This document shows positions 23,867 through 32,869 of a stretch of DNA of 64,000 nt, piece by piece. The stretch comes from Porticoccus sp041581635 (GTDB lineage: Bacteria; Pseudomonadota; Gammaproteobacteria; Pseudomonadales; Porticoccaceae), in NCBI GenBank assembly GCA_041581635.1, contig JBFICW010000002.1:62001-126000 (forward strand). Direction: 5' to 3'. How positions within the stretch are numbered: the first letter of the stretch is position 1; each line of letters begins with the position of its first letter. The position numbers were made by a program, and so were the translations under genes. The notes under the pieces are model-generated. The model made no database searches. It was given only the letters and a program-made list of their open reading frames with translations, and was not told the origin of the DNA.

Positions 23867-24157
23867 ATGGCCCGTATTACTGTTGAAGACTGCCTCGACC
23901 ACGTGGATAACCGTTTTGAGCTTGTCATGGTAAGCTCTAAACGCGCACGACAACTGGCCGTTGGCGGAAAAGAACCCCTGCTACCCTGGGAAAACGACAA
24001 ACCTACTGTTATGGCATTACGTGAAATCGAAGCCGGCCTAGTAGATGCCAGCATCCTCGACGAGAAAGAAGAGCCAGAAGAGTTTTTGATGGAGTCTATA
24101 GGCGAAGAAGAGAGCACCACCGCTTCCGAGCTACCCGCTACTCCTGAAGCTGAATAA
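23867..24157 (+). CDS. rpoZ: RNA polymerase omega subunit
   Basis: A 96-residue omega subunit: 'MARITVEDCLDHVDNRFELV' is the conserved start and 'RARQLAVGGKEPLLPWENDK' and 'VMALREIEAGL' the core helices. Omega aids assembly of the beta' subunit and forms part of a ppGpp binding site. It sits immediately upstream of spoT, the common gammaproteobacterial pairing. The acidic C-terminal tail is longer than in some relatives. Confidence 0.97.
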   Translation: MARITVEDCLDHVDNRFELVMVSSKRARQLAVGGKEPLLPWENDKPTVMALREIEAGLVDASILDEKEEPEEFLMESIGEEESTTASELPATPEAE

Positions 24158-24167
24158 CCCTCGTTTA

Positions 24168-24185
24168 GGGGGAGGAAATGACTTG
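24168..24185 (+). promoter_or_regulatory. Ribosome-binding site that fixes a TTG start for spoT
   Basis: A strong GGGGGAGGAA sequence precedes the start. GGAGG (24171-24175) is 7 bases from TTG at 24183 but only 2 bases from an ATG at 24178. That ATG is in another frame and reaches a stop after five codons. Spacing and frame therefore favour the TTG. Confidence 0.7.
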
Positions 24186-26285
24186 GACGCTATAGACGCA
24201 CTTAGCCACAAGCTTTCCTCCTACCTCGACCCCGTCCAAGTCCAGGATATTATCAGCGCCTACCACTTCGCCTTCAAATGCCACGAGGGCCAGTACCGCC
24301 AAAGTGGTGAGCCCTACATTACACACCCCTTAGCTGTCGCCAACATTCTGGCCGATATGCATCTCGACCATGAAAGCCTGATGGCCGCACTGTTGCACGA
24401 CGTCATTGAAGATACGGACGCCAGTAAGGAAGAGCTCGCCCAACGCTTTAGCCCCACAGTGGCTGATCTGGTTGATGGGGTCAGCAAGCTTAGTGAGATT
24501 GAGTTCACCTCCAGAGCTGAGCAACAAGCCGAAAATTTCCAGAAAATGACCTTGGCCATGGCTAAGGATATTCGCGTGATGCTGGTAAAACTGGCGGACC
24601 GGCTACACAACATGCGCACCCTGCAAGTACTCAGTCCGGCAAAACGACGCAGAATAGCCCGTGAAACACTGGAAATTTATGCGCCCATTGCTCAGAGATT
24701 AGGTATTAACGACATCAAAATCGAGTTCGAGGAATTAGGTTTTGCTGCCATGTATCCGGTGAGATACGCCAGGATGCGCGAGGCAAGAAAGGCGGCCAGA
24801 GGGCACCGTAAAGAAATTGTTGATGAAATCAAAGACAGCATTGAAATTCGTCTGAATAAAGAATCGATCTCTGCAGAGGTAACCGGACGCGAAAAACATC
24901 TCTGGAGCATCTACCAGAAAATGAAGAGCAAGAAAAAATCATTCCGAGAAATTATGGATGTCTTTGCTTTTCGCATCGTAGTTGAATCGGTAGACGACTG
25001 TTACCGAACGCTGGGAATTATTCACAACCTGTTTAAACCCGTACCAGGGGAATTCAAAGACTATATCGCCATACCGAAAGTGAACGGCTACCAATCTCTA
25101 CACAACATTTTGGTCGGCATGCACGGCGTTCCCATCGAAGTTCAGATAAGAACTCGCGACATGAACGCCATGGCAAACTTTGGCATTGCCTCACATTGGC
25201 TGTACAAATCACGGGAAGAAGGCTCACCGAGAACCAACCGCTGGGTTCAAGGCCTATTGGAAATTCAGCAACAGGCTGGTAACTCTCTCGAATTTATCGA
25301 GCATGTAAAAACCGACCTGTTTCCCGATGAAGTCTACGTGTTTACCTCAAAGGGCGAAATTATTTCACTACCCTCTGGAGCCACCCCCGTCGACTTTGCC
25401 TATGCAGTTCATACCGATGTCGGCAATTCCTGTGTTGCCTGTAAGATTAACGGCCAGCTAACGTCACTTTCCGAACCTCTTCAAAGTGGAAGCAAAGTAA
25501 AAATTGTCACCGCAAAAGATGCTCAACCAAACCCCTCCTGGCTGAACTTTGTGATGACGGCTAAAGCCCGTAGCGCCATTCGTCATTTCCTCAAACACCA
25601 GCAACATGACGAGTCCGTGGAGCTGGGCAAAAGGCTATTGGATCGAGCGCTGGAAAATTTTGGCACCAACTATAAAAGTATCAGGAAATCCTGGATTAAA
25701 CGGATACTGGTAGAGACTGGCGCCGCCACATTTGAAGATGTCTTGCAACAAATCGGCCTGGGAAATCGCTTGGCCTATGCGGTGGCCAACCTGATGGCTC
25801 CGCCATCAATGCGCAAAGAAACAACACCGAAAGAATTCAAGTCACCCATCATGATCGATACCAGTGACGGCCTGGTCATTAACTATGCCCGCTGTTGCCA
25901 CCCCATTCCCGGCGACCCCATTCTTGGCCACCTAAGCCCGGGGAAGGGGTTGGTGGTGCACAGAGAGTCCTGCAACAACCTCAATGAGATTCGTACAAAT
26001 ACTGAAAAGTGCATACCATTGAACTGGTCTCCGAAGGTGAAGGGCGACTTCCCAGTGGAGTTCAAGGTTGAACTCATTTCCGAGAGAGGCATTATCGCCA
26101 CCCTTGCCTCGCGTATCTCCGAGTGCGAAGCAACCATTCATCAAATAAGTATTAAAGAGCGCGACCCCCACTCAGGCATTGTCGATCTTGTCATTGACGT
26201 GAAGGGCCGTATTCATCTCGCACAAGTAATGCGCCGAATCCGCAACCTGAAGCAGGTGCAGCGGGTCTACCGCATCAAAAGCTGA
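24183..26285 (+). CDS. spoT: Bifunctional (p)ppGpp synthetase/hydrolase SpoT
   Basis: A 700-residue RelA/SpoT homologue. The hydrolase HD domain has 'HDVIEDTD' at about residue 72, so degradation activity is expected. The synthetase domain follows (about 230-345, 'EIMDVFAFRIVV', 'KPVPGEFKDYIAIPKVNGYQ'), then TGS ('DEVYVFTSKGEIISLPSGAT'), a helical/zinc-finger region with 'ARCCHPIPGD', and a C-terminal ACT domain (about 625-700). Both active sites look intact. Translation begins at TTG, a possible means of keeping the level low. The operon is rpoZ-spoT-ridA. Confidence 0.96.
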   Translation: MDAIDALSHKLSSYLDPVQVQDIISAYHFAFKCHEGQYRQSGEPYITHPLAVANILADMHLDHESLMAALLHDVIEDTDASKEELAQRFSPTVADLVDGVSKLSEIEFTSRAEQQAENFQKMTLAMAKDIRVMLVKLADRLHNMRTLQVLSPAKRRRIARETLEIYAPIAQRLGINDIKIEFEELGFAAMYPVRYARMREARKAARGHRKEIVDEIKDSIEIRLNKESISAEVTGREKHLWSIYQKMKSKKKSFREIMDVFAFRIVVESVDDCYRTLGIIHNLFKPVPGEFKDYIAIPKVNGYQSLHNILVGMHGVPIEVQIRTRDMNAMANFGIASHWLYKSREEGSPRTNRWVQGLLEIQQQAGNSLEFIEHVKTDLFPDEVYVFTSKGEIISLPSGATPVDFAYAVHTDVGNSCVACKINGQLTSLSEPLQSGSKVKIVTAKDAQPNPSWLNFVMTAKARSAIRHFLKHQQHDESVELGKRLLDRALENFGTNYKSIRKSWIKRILVETGAATFEDVLQQIGLGNRLAYAVANLMAPPSMRKETTPKEFKSPIMIDTSDGLVINYARCCHPIPGDPILGHLSPGKGLVVHRESCNNLNEIRTNTEKCIPLNWSPKVKGDFPVEFKVELISERGIIATLASRISECEATIHQISIKERDPHSGIVDLVIDVKGRIHLAQVMRRIRNLKQVQRVYRIKS

Positions 26286-26302
26286 CAATCGAGGACATTC
26301 GT

Positions 26303-26686
26303 ATGATCAATAAAGCCGTCATCAGTACGGAAGAAGCACCCGCTGCCATTGGCACCTATTCGCAAGCGATTAAAGTGAACAATACCGTTTATCTCTCCGG
26401 GCAAATCCCCCTTGACCCAAAAACAATGACCGTTGTAGATGAAAATATTGAGGCCGAAATTGAACAGGTATTTAAAAACCTGACCGCAGTTTGCGAAGCT
26501 GCCGGCGGCAATTTAAAAGATATTGTCAAACTGAACATTTACCTCACCGACCTCGGTAACTTTGCTACGGTGAATGAAGTCATGGCACGCTATTTTACAG
26601 AGCCCTATCCCGCCCGGGCAGCTATTGGAATCAACGAACTGCCAAAAGGCGTCGGGGTAGAAATGGATGGCATTATGGTCATCTAA
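26303..26686 (+). CDS. ridA: RidA family enamine/imine deaminase
   Basis: A 127-residue member of the YjgF/YER057c/UK114 family. 'GTYSQAIKVNNTVYLSGQIP' and 'YPARAAIGINELPKGVGVEM' hold the conserved substrate-binding Arg and Glu. RidA destroys reactive 2-aminoacrylate made by PLP enzymes. It follows spoT by 17 bases, as in Pseudomonas. Confidence 0.95.
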   Translation: MINKAVISTEEAPAAIGTYSQAIKVNNTVYLSGQIPLDPKTMTVVDENIEAEIEQVFKNLTAVCEAAGGNLKDIVKLNIYLTDLGNFATVNEVMARYFTEPYPARAAIGINELPKGVGVEMDGIMVI

Positions 26687-26715
26687 CAAAAATGTTGACG
26701 CCGAACAGGAAGAGC

Positions 26716-27585
26716 TTAGGCACCCGGATCAGCGGCCAACAATGCACTGTAGCCTTCCCGATAGGTTGGGTAACGAAACTGATAACCACTGCTCTTTAAT
26801 CGCTTGTTGCAACACCGACGCCCTCCCTCTCGGCGTGTTTCGTTACCCTCCTGCGCCGTCACCCCCAGCTCCTCAGCCAACCAAAGCTGTATCGTATGGG
26901 CCGATACAGGCTCATTGTCTGAACCGAGATACAGGTTATTTAACGGCAGTCCCAGGCTAAACCTGTTCAACAAATGCGAAAATACCCCAGCGCAGTCCTC
27001 TGAATGAATTCTGTTAGTCCACTGAACGGGGGCCACCGGGGCAATGACACCCTCGCGAACCTGTTTGATTAAGCGATTTCTTCCCGGGCCATAGATCCCA
27101 GAAAACCTTAACACCACCGTTGGCAGGGGCAGTTGCTGTATCAGCTGCTCGGCCTCAAGCAACCGTTTTCCCCGAAATGATGAGGGGTTAGTTTCCGAGA
27201 GTTCATCCACCCACTCTCCCTTGACCTGACCATAAGCCCCCGTGCTTGATGCCCAAAATAAGATACCTGGAGTCTCACTACTGCTATTCACAAGCGCCGC
27301 TTTCAATGACTTCGCACCCGCCACATATGCGCCCAAATAACCCTCGTCTGTTACCTTGTCAGGCGTCAGTGTCACCACAATGGCGTCAAAACTACTACTT
27401 TCCAGCAACCTTGTCAGAGTCGCTACATCCTTAATATCCCCGGCCACAGCATGAATATCCGGCGGCAGCACTTCTGGGTGACGACGCATGGCAACTGCCT
27501 GCCAGACCGAGTTGAGACCAGAACACTCCAGCTGGCGAATAGTGCGAACGCCTATGTCACCACAACCAATAAATAAAACTTTCAT
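26716..27585 (-). CDS. SDR-family NAD(P)-dependent oxidoreductase/epimerase (YeeZ-like)
   Basis: A 289-residue Rossmann protein. The start at 27585 gives 'MKVLFIGCGDIGVRTI', which carries the GxGxxG nucleotide-binding motif and has AGGA 6 bases upstream. 'VLRFSGIYGPGRNRLI' and 'RIHSEDCAGVFSHLL' are typical of atypical/extended SDRs close to YeeZ. The substrate is unknown. The classical YxxxK dyad is not evident; 'STGAYGQVKGEWVDE' is at the expected place. It is convergent with ridA and divergent from oxyR. Confidence 0.85.
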   Translation of the reverse strand: MKVLFIGCGDIGVRTIRQLECSGLNSVWQAVAMRRHPEVLPPDIHAVAGDIKDVATLTRLLESSSFDAIVVTLTPDKVTDEGYLGAYVAGAKSLKAALVNSSSETPGILFWASSTGAYGQVKGEWVDELSETNPSSFRGKRLLEAEQLIQQLPLPTVVLRFSGIYGPGRNRLIKQVREGVIAPVAPVQWTNRIHSEDCAGVFSHLLNRFSLGLPLNNLYLGSDNEPVSAHTIQLWLAEELGVTAQEGNETRREGGRRCCNKRLKSSGYQFRYPTYREGYSALLAADPGA

Positions 27586-27657
27586 GCACGATCCTTTCAA
27601 TGAGCTTTCCTTTATTGATTTATTTTAGCTATTATTTTCTGCATAGAGGATTTTGCT

Positions 27658-28587
27658 ATGACCTTAACTGAATTACGCTACATCGTCACACTAGCGCAAC
27701 AACAACATTTTGGAAAAGCAGCCAAACTTTGTCATGTTAGCCAGCCAACGCTTAGCATTGCCGTCAAAAAACTTGAACAAGAACTCGGTGTTGACTTATT
27801 TGAGCGCTCGAAAAATAGTGTCCGCCCCACACCCATTGGCGAACAAGTCGTGGCTCAGGCACAACGAGTGTTAGAAGAGAGTGCCGCTATCAGAGACATT
27901 GCATCTGCGGGCAAGGATCAGCTTAAAGCCCCTCTCTATGTAGGCGCCATTTTTACAATCGGTCCCTATTTGTTCCCACACTTTATTCCCGAACTACAAA
28001 AAGCTGTCCCGCAAATGCCGCTGGTCGTCGAAGAGGGCTTCACTGCCACCCTCAGAGAACGGCTTCGCAAAGGCGAACTGGATGTCATAATTGTTGCCTT
28101 ACCTTTCAATGAACCCGATGTGGTCACCCAGCCCCTTTATTCAGAACCGTTTGTAGTGCTGCTGCCAGCAAACCACCCGCTGGCCAAAAAGAAGCAGATC
28201 ACGCCGAATGACCTTGAATGGGAAAATGTTTTATTGCTGGGTGAGGGACACTGCTTTGGCGATCAGGTGCGCGAAGCACTCCCCAATCTAAACAAACACC
28301 ATGAAGAGCATCTAGGACAAATCAGCACTCATAGTGAGGGTAGCTCCCTCGAAACACTTCGTCACATGGTGGCATCGGGGCTCGGCATAACTATCCTTCC
28401 ATTGTCTGCAGCCGTCGACTCGGGCTATCGGGATGGGCTGCTGGTTACGCGCTCTTTTGCCGACCCCGTTCCCTGCCGAACCTCGGCCCTGGCATGGCGC
28501 GCAAGCTTTCCAAGACACAAGGCTATTGACGCGTTACGAAACGCCATCAAGCATCACCCTCTCCCAAGTTGCCCGGCAGTAGAATGA
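27658..28587 (+). CDS. oxyR: OxyR-type LysR regulator lacking the resolving cysteine
   Basis: A 309-residue LysR regulator. The N-terminal helix-turn-helix 'FGKAAKLCHVSQPTLSIAVK' is near-identical to OxyR, and the peroxidatic Cys199 sits in 'GEGHCFGDQ'. The position of the resolving cysteine, residue 208, is Leu (CTC at 28279-28281). Other cysteines are at 25 and in the C-terminal region ('VPCRTSAL', 'LPSCPAVE'). OxyR activates peroxide-defence genes after Cys199-Cys208 disulfide formation in E. coli and P. aeruginosa. Here sensing would need a sulfenate or another partner cysteine. It is coupled to recG by a 4-base overlap, the Pseudomonas order. Confidence 0.92.
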   Translation: MTLTELRYIVTLAQQQHFGKAAKLCHVSQPTLSIAVKKLEQELGVDLFERSKNSVRPTPIGEQVVAQAQRVLEESAAIRDIASAGKDQLKAPLYVGAIFTIGPYLFPHFIPELQKAVPQMPLVVEEGFTATLRERLRKGELDVIIVALPFNEPDVVTQPLYSEPFVVLLPANHPLAKKKQITPNDLEWENVLLLGEGHCFGDQVREALPNLNKHHEEHLGQISTHSEGSSLETLRHMVASGLGITILPLSAAVDSGYRDGLLVTRSFADPVPCRTSALAWRASFPRHKAIDALRNAIKHHPLPSCPAVE

Positions 28588-30656
28588 CCGAAAAAACGCT
28601 GGATCAAATACCTGTCACTCAGCTCAAGGGCGTTGGAACCCAGCTTGCTGGAAAGCTGGCCAAGCTGGGCATCAATACCATTCAGGATATTCTGTTTCAT
28701 CTGCCACTCAGATACCTGGATAGAACCAGAATCACACCCATAGGCAGCGTACAACCCAATACCGACGTGGTGATAGAGGGAGAAGTTCGCGGTTGCGACT
28801 TGGTATATGGTCGGCGTCGCAGCCTCATGTGTCGCCTGCAAGACAACACCGGCATCATCACTCTACGGTTTTTTCATTTCAGCAATGCACAGCGGGAGAA
28901 CTTGAAAACCGGTAGCCGTCTTCGCTGCTTCGGAGAGGTTAAACATGGCAGTTCTGGGCGGGAAATCTACCATCCCGAGTACCAGTTTCTCGATCAGAAT
29001 CAGCCGCCACCACTTCAGCAGCACCTGACTGCGGTATACCCCGCTTCCGAAGGGCTTAGTCAACAGCGTCTACGCACTATTGCCGGTCAGGCAATGGCAT
29101 TAATCAACGATGACTCCATTACCGAACTGCTCCCGGAGGCATTCCACAAAACCTCTCTAACAGAGGCATTAGCTTTTATCCACCAGCCACCCCAATCGGC
29201 TTCTCTAGACCTGCTGTCCAATGGTGATCACCCAGCCCAACAGCGTCTCGCTTTTGAAGAGCTTCTGGCTCATCACCTTAGTCTGCGCCATCTCCGCCAA
29301 ACTTTTCAGCAACAACCTGCGCCAGCTCTAAATAAGAATGAGATATTAGAGCAGCAATTTTGCGACGCCCTTCCATTCCAGTTAACCTTGGCGCAACAAC
29401 GTGTTAGCCATGAAATACAGCGCGACATGGCAAACCCCTTTCCCATGCTGCGACTCATACAAGGTGATGTGGGCTCGGGAAAAACTATTGTGGCAGCGCT
29501 AGCGGCACTTCAATGTATTGCCAATGGAAAACAAGCTGCCATTATGGCGCCCACAGAAATCCTGGCAGAGCAACACCGCAATAACTTTGAGATATGGTTC
29601 AAACCGCTAGGCGTTCGCATGGCATGGCTGACAGGAAAAGTTAAAGGCAAGGCCCGAGAGCGGCAATTACAAGCGATCAGTGATGGCTCAGCCCAAATCA
29701 TTGTTGGTACCCATGCATTATTTCAGGATGAAGTAATCTTTAACGACTTGGGACTCACCGTTATTGACGAACAACATCGCTTCGGCGTTCATCAACGTCT
29801 GGCACTGAAAGAAAAAGGGTTAACACAGGGTTACGTTCCTCACCAACTCATCATGACAGCAACACCCATCCCGAGAACCCTGGCAATGAGTGCTTATGCC
29901 GATCTGGACTGCTCCATTATTGATGAGCTTCCACCGGGCCGATCCCCCGTCAATACGGTGGTCATCGCCAACCAGCGTCGTCAGGAAATCATAGAGCACG
30001 TACGTTCGGCCTGTGCCACTGGACGCCAGGCCTACTGGGTATGTACGCTCATCGAAGAATCAGATGCACTTGAAGCACAGGCTGCAGAAGCGACGGCAGA
30101 TGAACTACATCTGTTATTACCTGAACTTCATATTGGACTGATTCACGGGCGACTAAAACCCGCCGAAAAAGCCGCTACGATGAACGCCTTCAAAAATGGT
30201 GATATTCACCTGCTGGTGGCAACCACGGTCATTGAGGTTGGCGTCGATGTGCCCAATGCCAGTCTTATGGTAATAGAGAACCCCGAACGCCTGGGTCTAG
30301 CTCAGCTTCATCAACTCCGAGGCCGGGTAGGCCGGGGCAAAGAAGAGAGCCACTGCGTGCTTCTCTACAGTACACCGTTGTCACAACAGGGGACTGAGCG
30401 CCTCAAAATCATGCGCCAAACAACGGATGGTTTCAAAATTGCCGAAATGGATCTTAAGCTACGCGGCCCCGGAGAAGTACTTGGAACTCGGCAAACTGGT
30501 GACATGGCGCTGCGTATTGCAGATCTGCAACGGGACGCACACCTGCTGCCAGAGATTAAAAAATCAGCTGAGGTAATGCTGGCTGAGCATCCACTACAAG
30601 CCGACGCGATTATCAATCGGTGGCTAGGCGGCAGTGAGCGCTATGGCCAAGTCTGA
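28584..30656 (+). CDS. recG: ATP-dependent DNA helicase RecG
   Basis: A 690-residue superfamily 2 helicase that remodels stalled forks and Holliday junctions. The N-terminal wedge domain starts 'LKGVGTQLAGKLAKLGI'; Walker A 'GDVGSGKT' is near residue 293 and the DEQH box near 395. 'TTVIEVGVDVPNASLMVIE' and 'QLHQLRGRVGRG' are motifs V and VI. The ATG at 28584 overlaps the oxyR stop (ATGA) and is preferred over an upstream TTG at 28569. Confidence 0.97.
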   Translation: MTEKTLDQIPVTQLKGVGTQLAGKLAKLGINTIQDILFHLPLRYLDRTRITPIGSVQPNTDVVIEGEVRGCDLVYGRRRSLMCRLQDNTGIITLRFFHFSNAQRENLKTGSRLRCFGEVKHGSSGREIYHPEYQFLDQNQPPPLQQHLTAVYPASEGLSQQRLRTIAGQAMALINDDSITELLPEAFHKTSLTEALAFIHQPPQSASLDLLSNGDHPAQQRLAFEELLAHHLSLRHLRQTFQQQPAPALNKNEILEQQFCDALPFQLTLAQQRVSHEIQRDMANPFPMLRLIQGDVGSGKTIVAALAALQCIANGKQAAIMAPTEILAEQHRNNFEIWFKPLGVRMAWLTGKVKGKARERQLQAISDGSAQIIVGTHALFQDEVIFNDLGLTVIDEQHRFGVHQRLALKEKGLTQGYVPHQLIMTATPIPRTLAMSAYADLDCSIIDELPPGRSPVNTVVIANQRRQEIIEHVRSACATGRQAYWVCTLIEESDALEAQAAEATADELHLLLPELHIGLIHGRLKPAEKAATMNAFKNGDIHLLVATTVIEVGVDVPNASLMVIENPERLGLAQLHQLRGRVGRGKEESHCVLLYSTPLSQQGTERLKIMRQTTDGFKIAEMDLKLRGPGEVLGTRQTGDMALRIADLQRDAHLLPEIKKSAEVMLAEHPLQADAIINRWLGGSERYGQV

Positions 30657-30732
30657 AACCGATTATTTTTACAGCACCAGTGATAAGGTTAATAAATGAA
30701 TCAAAGCGCTCTATTCAATTTTTTTGGTTAAT

Positions 30733-30773
30733 TGTCACGAATATGTGACATTTTTGTTGCAGCTTCATATACT
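30733..30773 (+). promoter_or_regulatory. Sigma-70-type promoter with overlapping palindrome before the DUF47-pit operon
   Basis: A -35 box GTGACA (30745-30750), a 17-base spacer and a -10 box TATACT (30768-30773) precede the operon. The -35 is the right arm of the palindrome TGTCAC-N6-GTGACA (30733-30750), so a dimeric repressor bound there would block the promoter. TGTCAC also resembles a Pho half-site, and TGTGAC lies 11 bases further on, so weak PhoB control is an alternative. Confidence 0.55.
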
Positions 30774-30802
30774 CGCGGCCTATCACTATAGGAGCCCACA
30801 CC

Positions 30803-31483
30803 ATGGCTTTTGGTAAGACTATTTTTAATCTTTTCGGTAAATCCCCCATTAGTCCATTGCAGACACATATGTCTCTGGTGATAGCCTGCGAAGAAAAATT
30901 GCCGGACTTTCTTGATGCCTCCATTGCCAACGACTGGGAAAAAGCCGAAGAAATATTTTCTGCTATATCCAAAAAGGAAGACAAAGCGGATGAGATGAAG
31001 CGACAGCTTCGCCTTCAGCTCCCCAAGAGTCTATTCATGCCTCTCGACCGAGGCGACTTGCTAGACCTTCTAAGTCTTCAGGATCGTATTGCTAATCGCA
31101 CCAAAGATATTGCCGGTCTGATGCTGGGCAGAAAAATGTCCATTCCTGAGCCACTTCACCAACAAATGATGGGCTTTGTCGCATCGTCAATTGAGGCTGG
31201 CAGACAGGCTCTAAAAGCGATCAATGAGCTGGATGAACTTCTGGAAGTTGGGTTTAGTGGTAAGGAAGTCGACTTTGTCGAAAAAATGATTGGCGAATTG
31301 GATCACCTGGAAGATAAGACTGACCAGTTTGAACAGGAGATTCGCCATCAGTTATTTGAGCTGGAGCAGGATCTCCCTCCAATTGATGCGATATTCCTCT
31401 ATCAAATCATAGACATGATTGGTGAATTAGCCGATTTAGCCGAAGGTGTCGGTGGGCGCCTACAACTCTTGCTTGCCCGGTAA
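30803..31483 (+). CDS. DUF47 / TIGR00153 PhoU-like phosphate transport regulator
   Basis: A 226-residue all-helical cytosolic protein of the DUF47 family (PhoU-related). It begins 'MAFGKTIFNLFGKSPISPLQ', followed by 'LQDRIANRTKDIAGLMLGR' and 'LDHLEDKTDQFEQEIRHQLF'. DUF47 genes normally lie directly before pit genes and are thought to modulate the transporter. Here it is 33 bases upstream of the Pit gene. Distinct from the real PhoU at 53738. Confidence 0.92.
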   Translation: MAFGKTIFNLFGKSPISPLQTHMSLVIACEEKLPDFLDASIANDWEKAEEIFSAISKKEDKADEMKRQLRLQLPKSLFMPLDRGDLLDLLSLQDRIANRTKDIAGLMLGRKMSIPEPLHQQMMGFVASSIEAGRQALKAINELDELLEVGFSGKEVDFVEKMIGELDHLEDKTDQFEQEIRHQLFELEQDLPPIDAIFLYQIIDMIGELADLAEGVGGRLQLLLAR

Positions 31484-31516
31484 CCGGACTAATAATAATT
31501 CTTAGGAAACCCAGAC

Positions 31517-32791
31517 ATGACCCTATTTGCTGAATACGGCCAAATACTGATCATCCTTGCCTGTGTCTTCGGCCTCTTTATGGCCTGGGGTGTAGGTGCC
31601 AACGATGTTGCCAATGCCATGGGTACCTCCGTGGGTTCTAGGGCGCTCACCGTTAAGCAAGCCATCCTTATCGCCATGGTTTTTGAGTTTGCCGGTGCCT
31701 ATTTAGCCGGGGGCGAGGTAACTTCAACCATACGGAAGGGCATCATAGACCCCGGGGTTATGACGGAAACACCGGAACTTCTGGTATACGGGATGCTTTC
31801 GGCACTGCTCGCCGCTGGCACATGGCTGCTGATTGCCAGCATGATGGGTTGGCCGGTGTCCACCACCCACTCTATTGTTGGTGCTATTGTTGGCTTTGCC
31901 GCGGTGGGAATCTCCCCCGATGCCGTAAACTGGGGAAAGGTTGGAAAAATCGTTGCCAGCTGGGTGGTATCGCCTGTCTTGGCGGGTTCTATCTCGTACA
32001 TGCTATTCCGAAGCGTGCAAACTCTGATTCTCACTCGTAATGATCCCTTCACGCGGGCCAAGAAAATCATCCCTTTCTATATGTTTGCCGTAGGCTTCCT
32101 AATCGCCATGGTCACCATGCTCAAGGGCCTCAAACACATCTTCAAAGATGCCGGTATCTCCATGAGCTTTGGCGAATGTGCACTGATAGCTGTGGGTGTT
32201 GGTATTCTTGTTTCGTTACTTGGCTCAATACTGCTCAAACGAGTGGAGCGCGATAAGGAAGCGGAAAAAGACAATCGCTTTGCCAGCGTAGAAAAAGTTT
32301 TTGCGGTATTGATGGTCTTCACTGCCTGTGCAATGGCCTTTGCTCATGGCTCAAACGATGTAGCCAACGCTGTCGGCCCATTGGCAGCTGTAGTGAGCGT
32401 GGTGAAATCTGGCACGGTTGAGGCTAAAAGTGTCATGCCCAGCTGGATTCTGCTGTTAGGCGGTGTCGGTATTATGTTGGGGCTCGCCACTTACGGGTTT
32501 AAGGTCATGGGTACTATTGGACGTAAAATTACCGAGCTCACCCCCAGCCGCGGCTTTGCAGCTGAACTCGGTGCTGCTGCCACTGTAGTACTAGCTTCCG
32601 CCACGGGGCTACCCATATCAACAACTCACACATTGGTCGGCGCTGTACTGGGTGTAGGTCTGGCCCGAGGCATCGCTGCTCTGAATATTCGCGTCATTGG
32701 TACTATCTTTATGTCCTGGCTGGTAACGCTACCGGCTGGGGCTGGTTTGGCCATTGTCTTTTTCTTCTTCTTCAAAGGGATTTTTAGTTAA
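31517..32791 (+). CDS. pit: Low-affinity inorganic phosphate transporter, Pit family
   Basis: A 424-residue PiT-family permease with about 10-11 membrane helices. Both inverted family repeats are visible: 'GVGANDVANAMGTSVGSRAL' near the N-terminus and 'AHGSNDVANAVGPLAAV' in the middle, plus 'GWPVSTTHSIVGAIVGF' and 'GLPISTTHTLVGAVLGVG'. It imports metal-phosphate with protons (or sodium in some marine relatives). It is cotranscribed with the DUF47 gene and terminated at 32821-32850. Confidence 0.94.
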   Translation: MTLFAEYGQILIILACVFGLFMAWGVGANDVANAMGTSVGSRALTVKQAILIAMVFEFAGAYLAGGEVTSTIRKGIIDPGVMTETPELLVYGMLSALLAAGTWLLIASMMGWPVSTTHSIVGAIVGFAAVGISPDAVNWGKVGKIVASWVVSPVLAGSISYMLFRSVQTLILTRNDPFTRAKKIIPFYMFAVGFLIAMVTMLKGLKHIFKDAGISMSFGECALIAVGVGILVSLLGSILLKRVERDKEAEKDNRFASVEKVFAVLMVFTACAMAFAHGSNDVANAVGPLAAVVSVVKSGTVEAKSVMPSWILLLGGVGIMLGLATYGFKVMGTIGRKITELTPSRGFAAELGAAATVVLASATGLPISTTHTLVGAVLGVGLARGIAALNIRVIGTIFMSWLVTLPAGAGLAIVFFFFFKGIFS

Positions 32792-32820
32792 TTACCAATC
32801 CCCCAACAAAGTGCAGAATA

Positions 32821-32850
32821 AAAAATCCCGACTGGAGTGTCGGGATTTTT
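32821..32850. terminator. Bidirectional Rho-independent terminator
   Basis: Perfect 12-base inverted repeat (AAAAATCCCGAC / GTCGGGATTTTT) with a 6-base loop. The A and T runs at its ends make it work on both strands. It lies between the convergent pit and symporter genes and should end both transcripts. Confidence 0.92.
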
Positions 32851-32869
32851 CGCTTACCCTATTAGCTTT

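Noticed and set aside
27601..27657. Possible OxyR autoregulatory site upstream of oxyR
   Set aside because: ATAG and CTAT elements occur, but their spacing does not fit the ATAG-N7-CTAT-N7 pattern, so no site is called.
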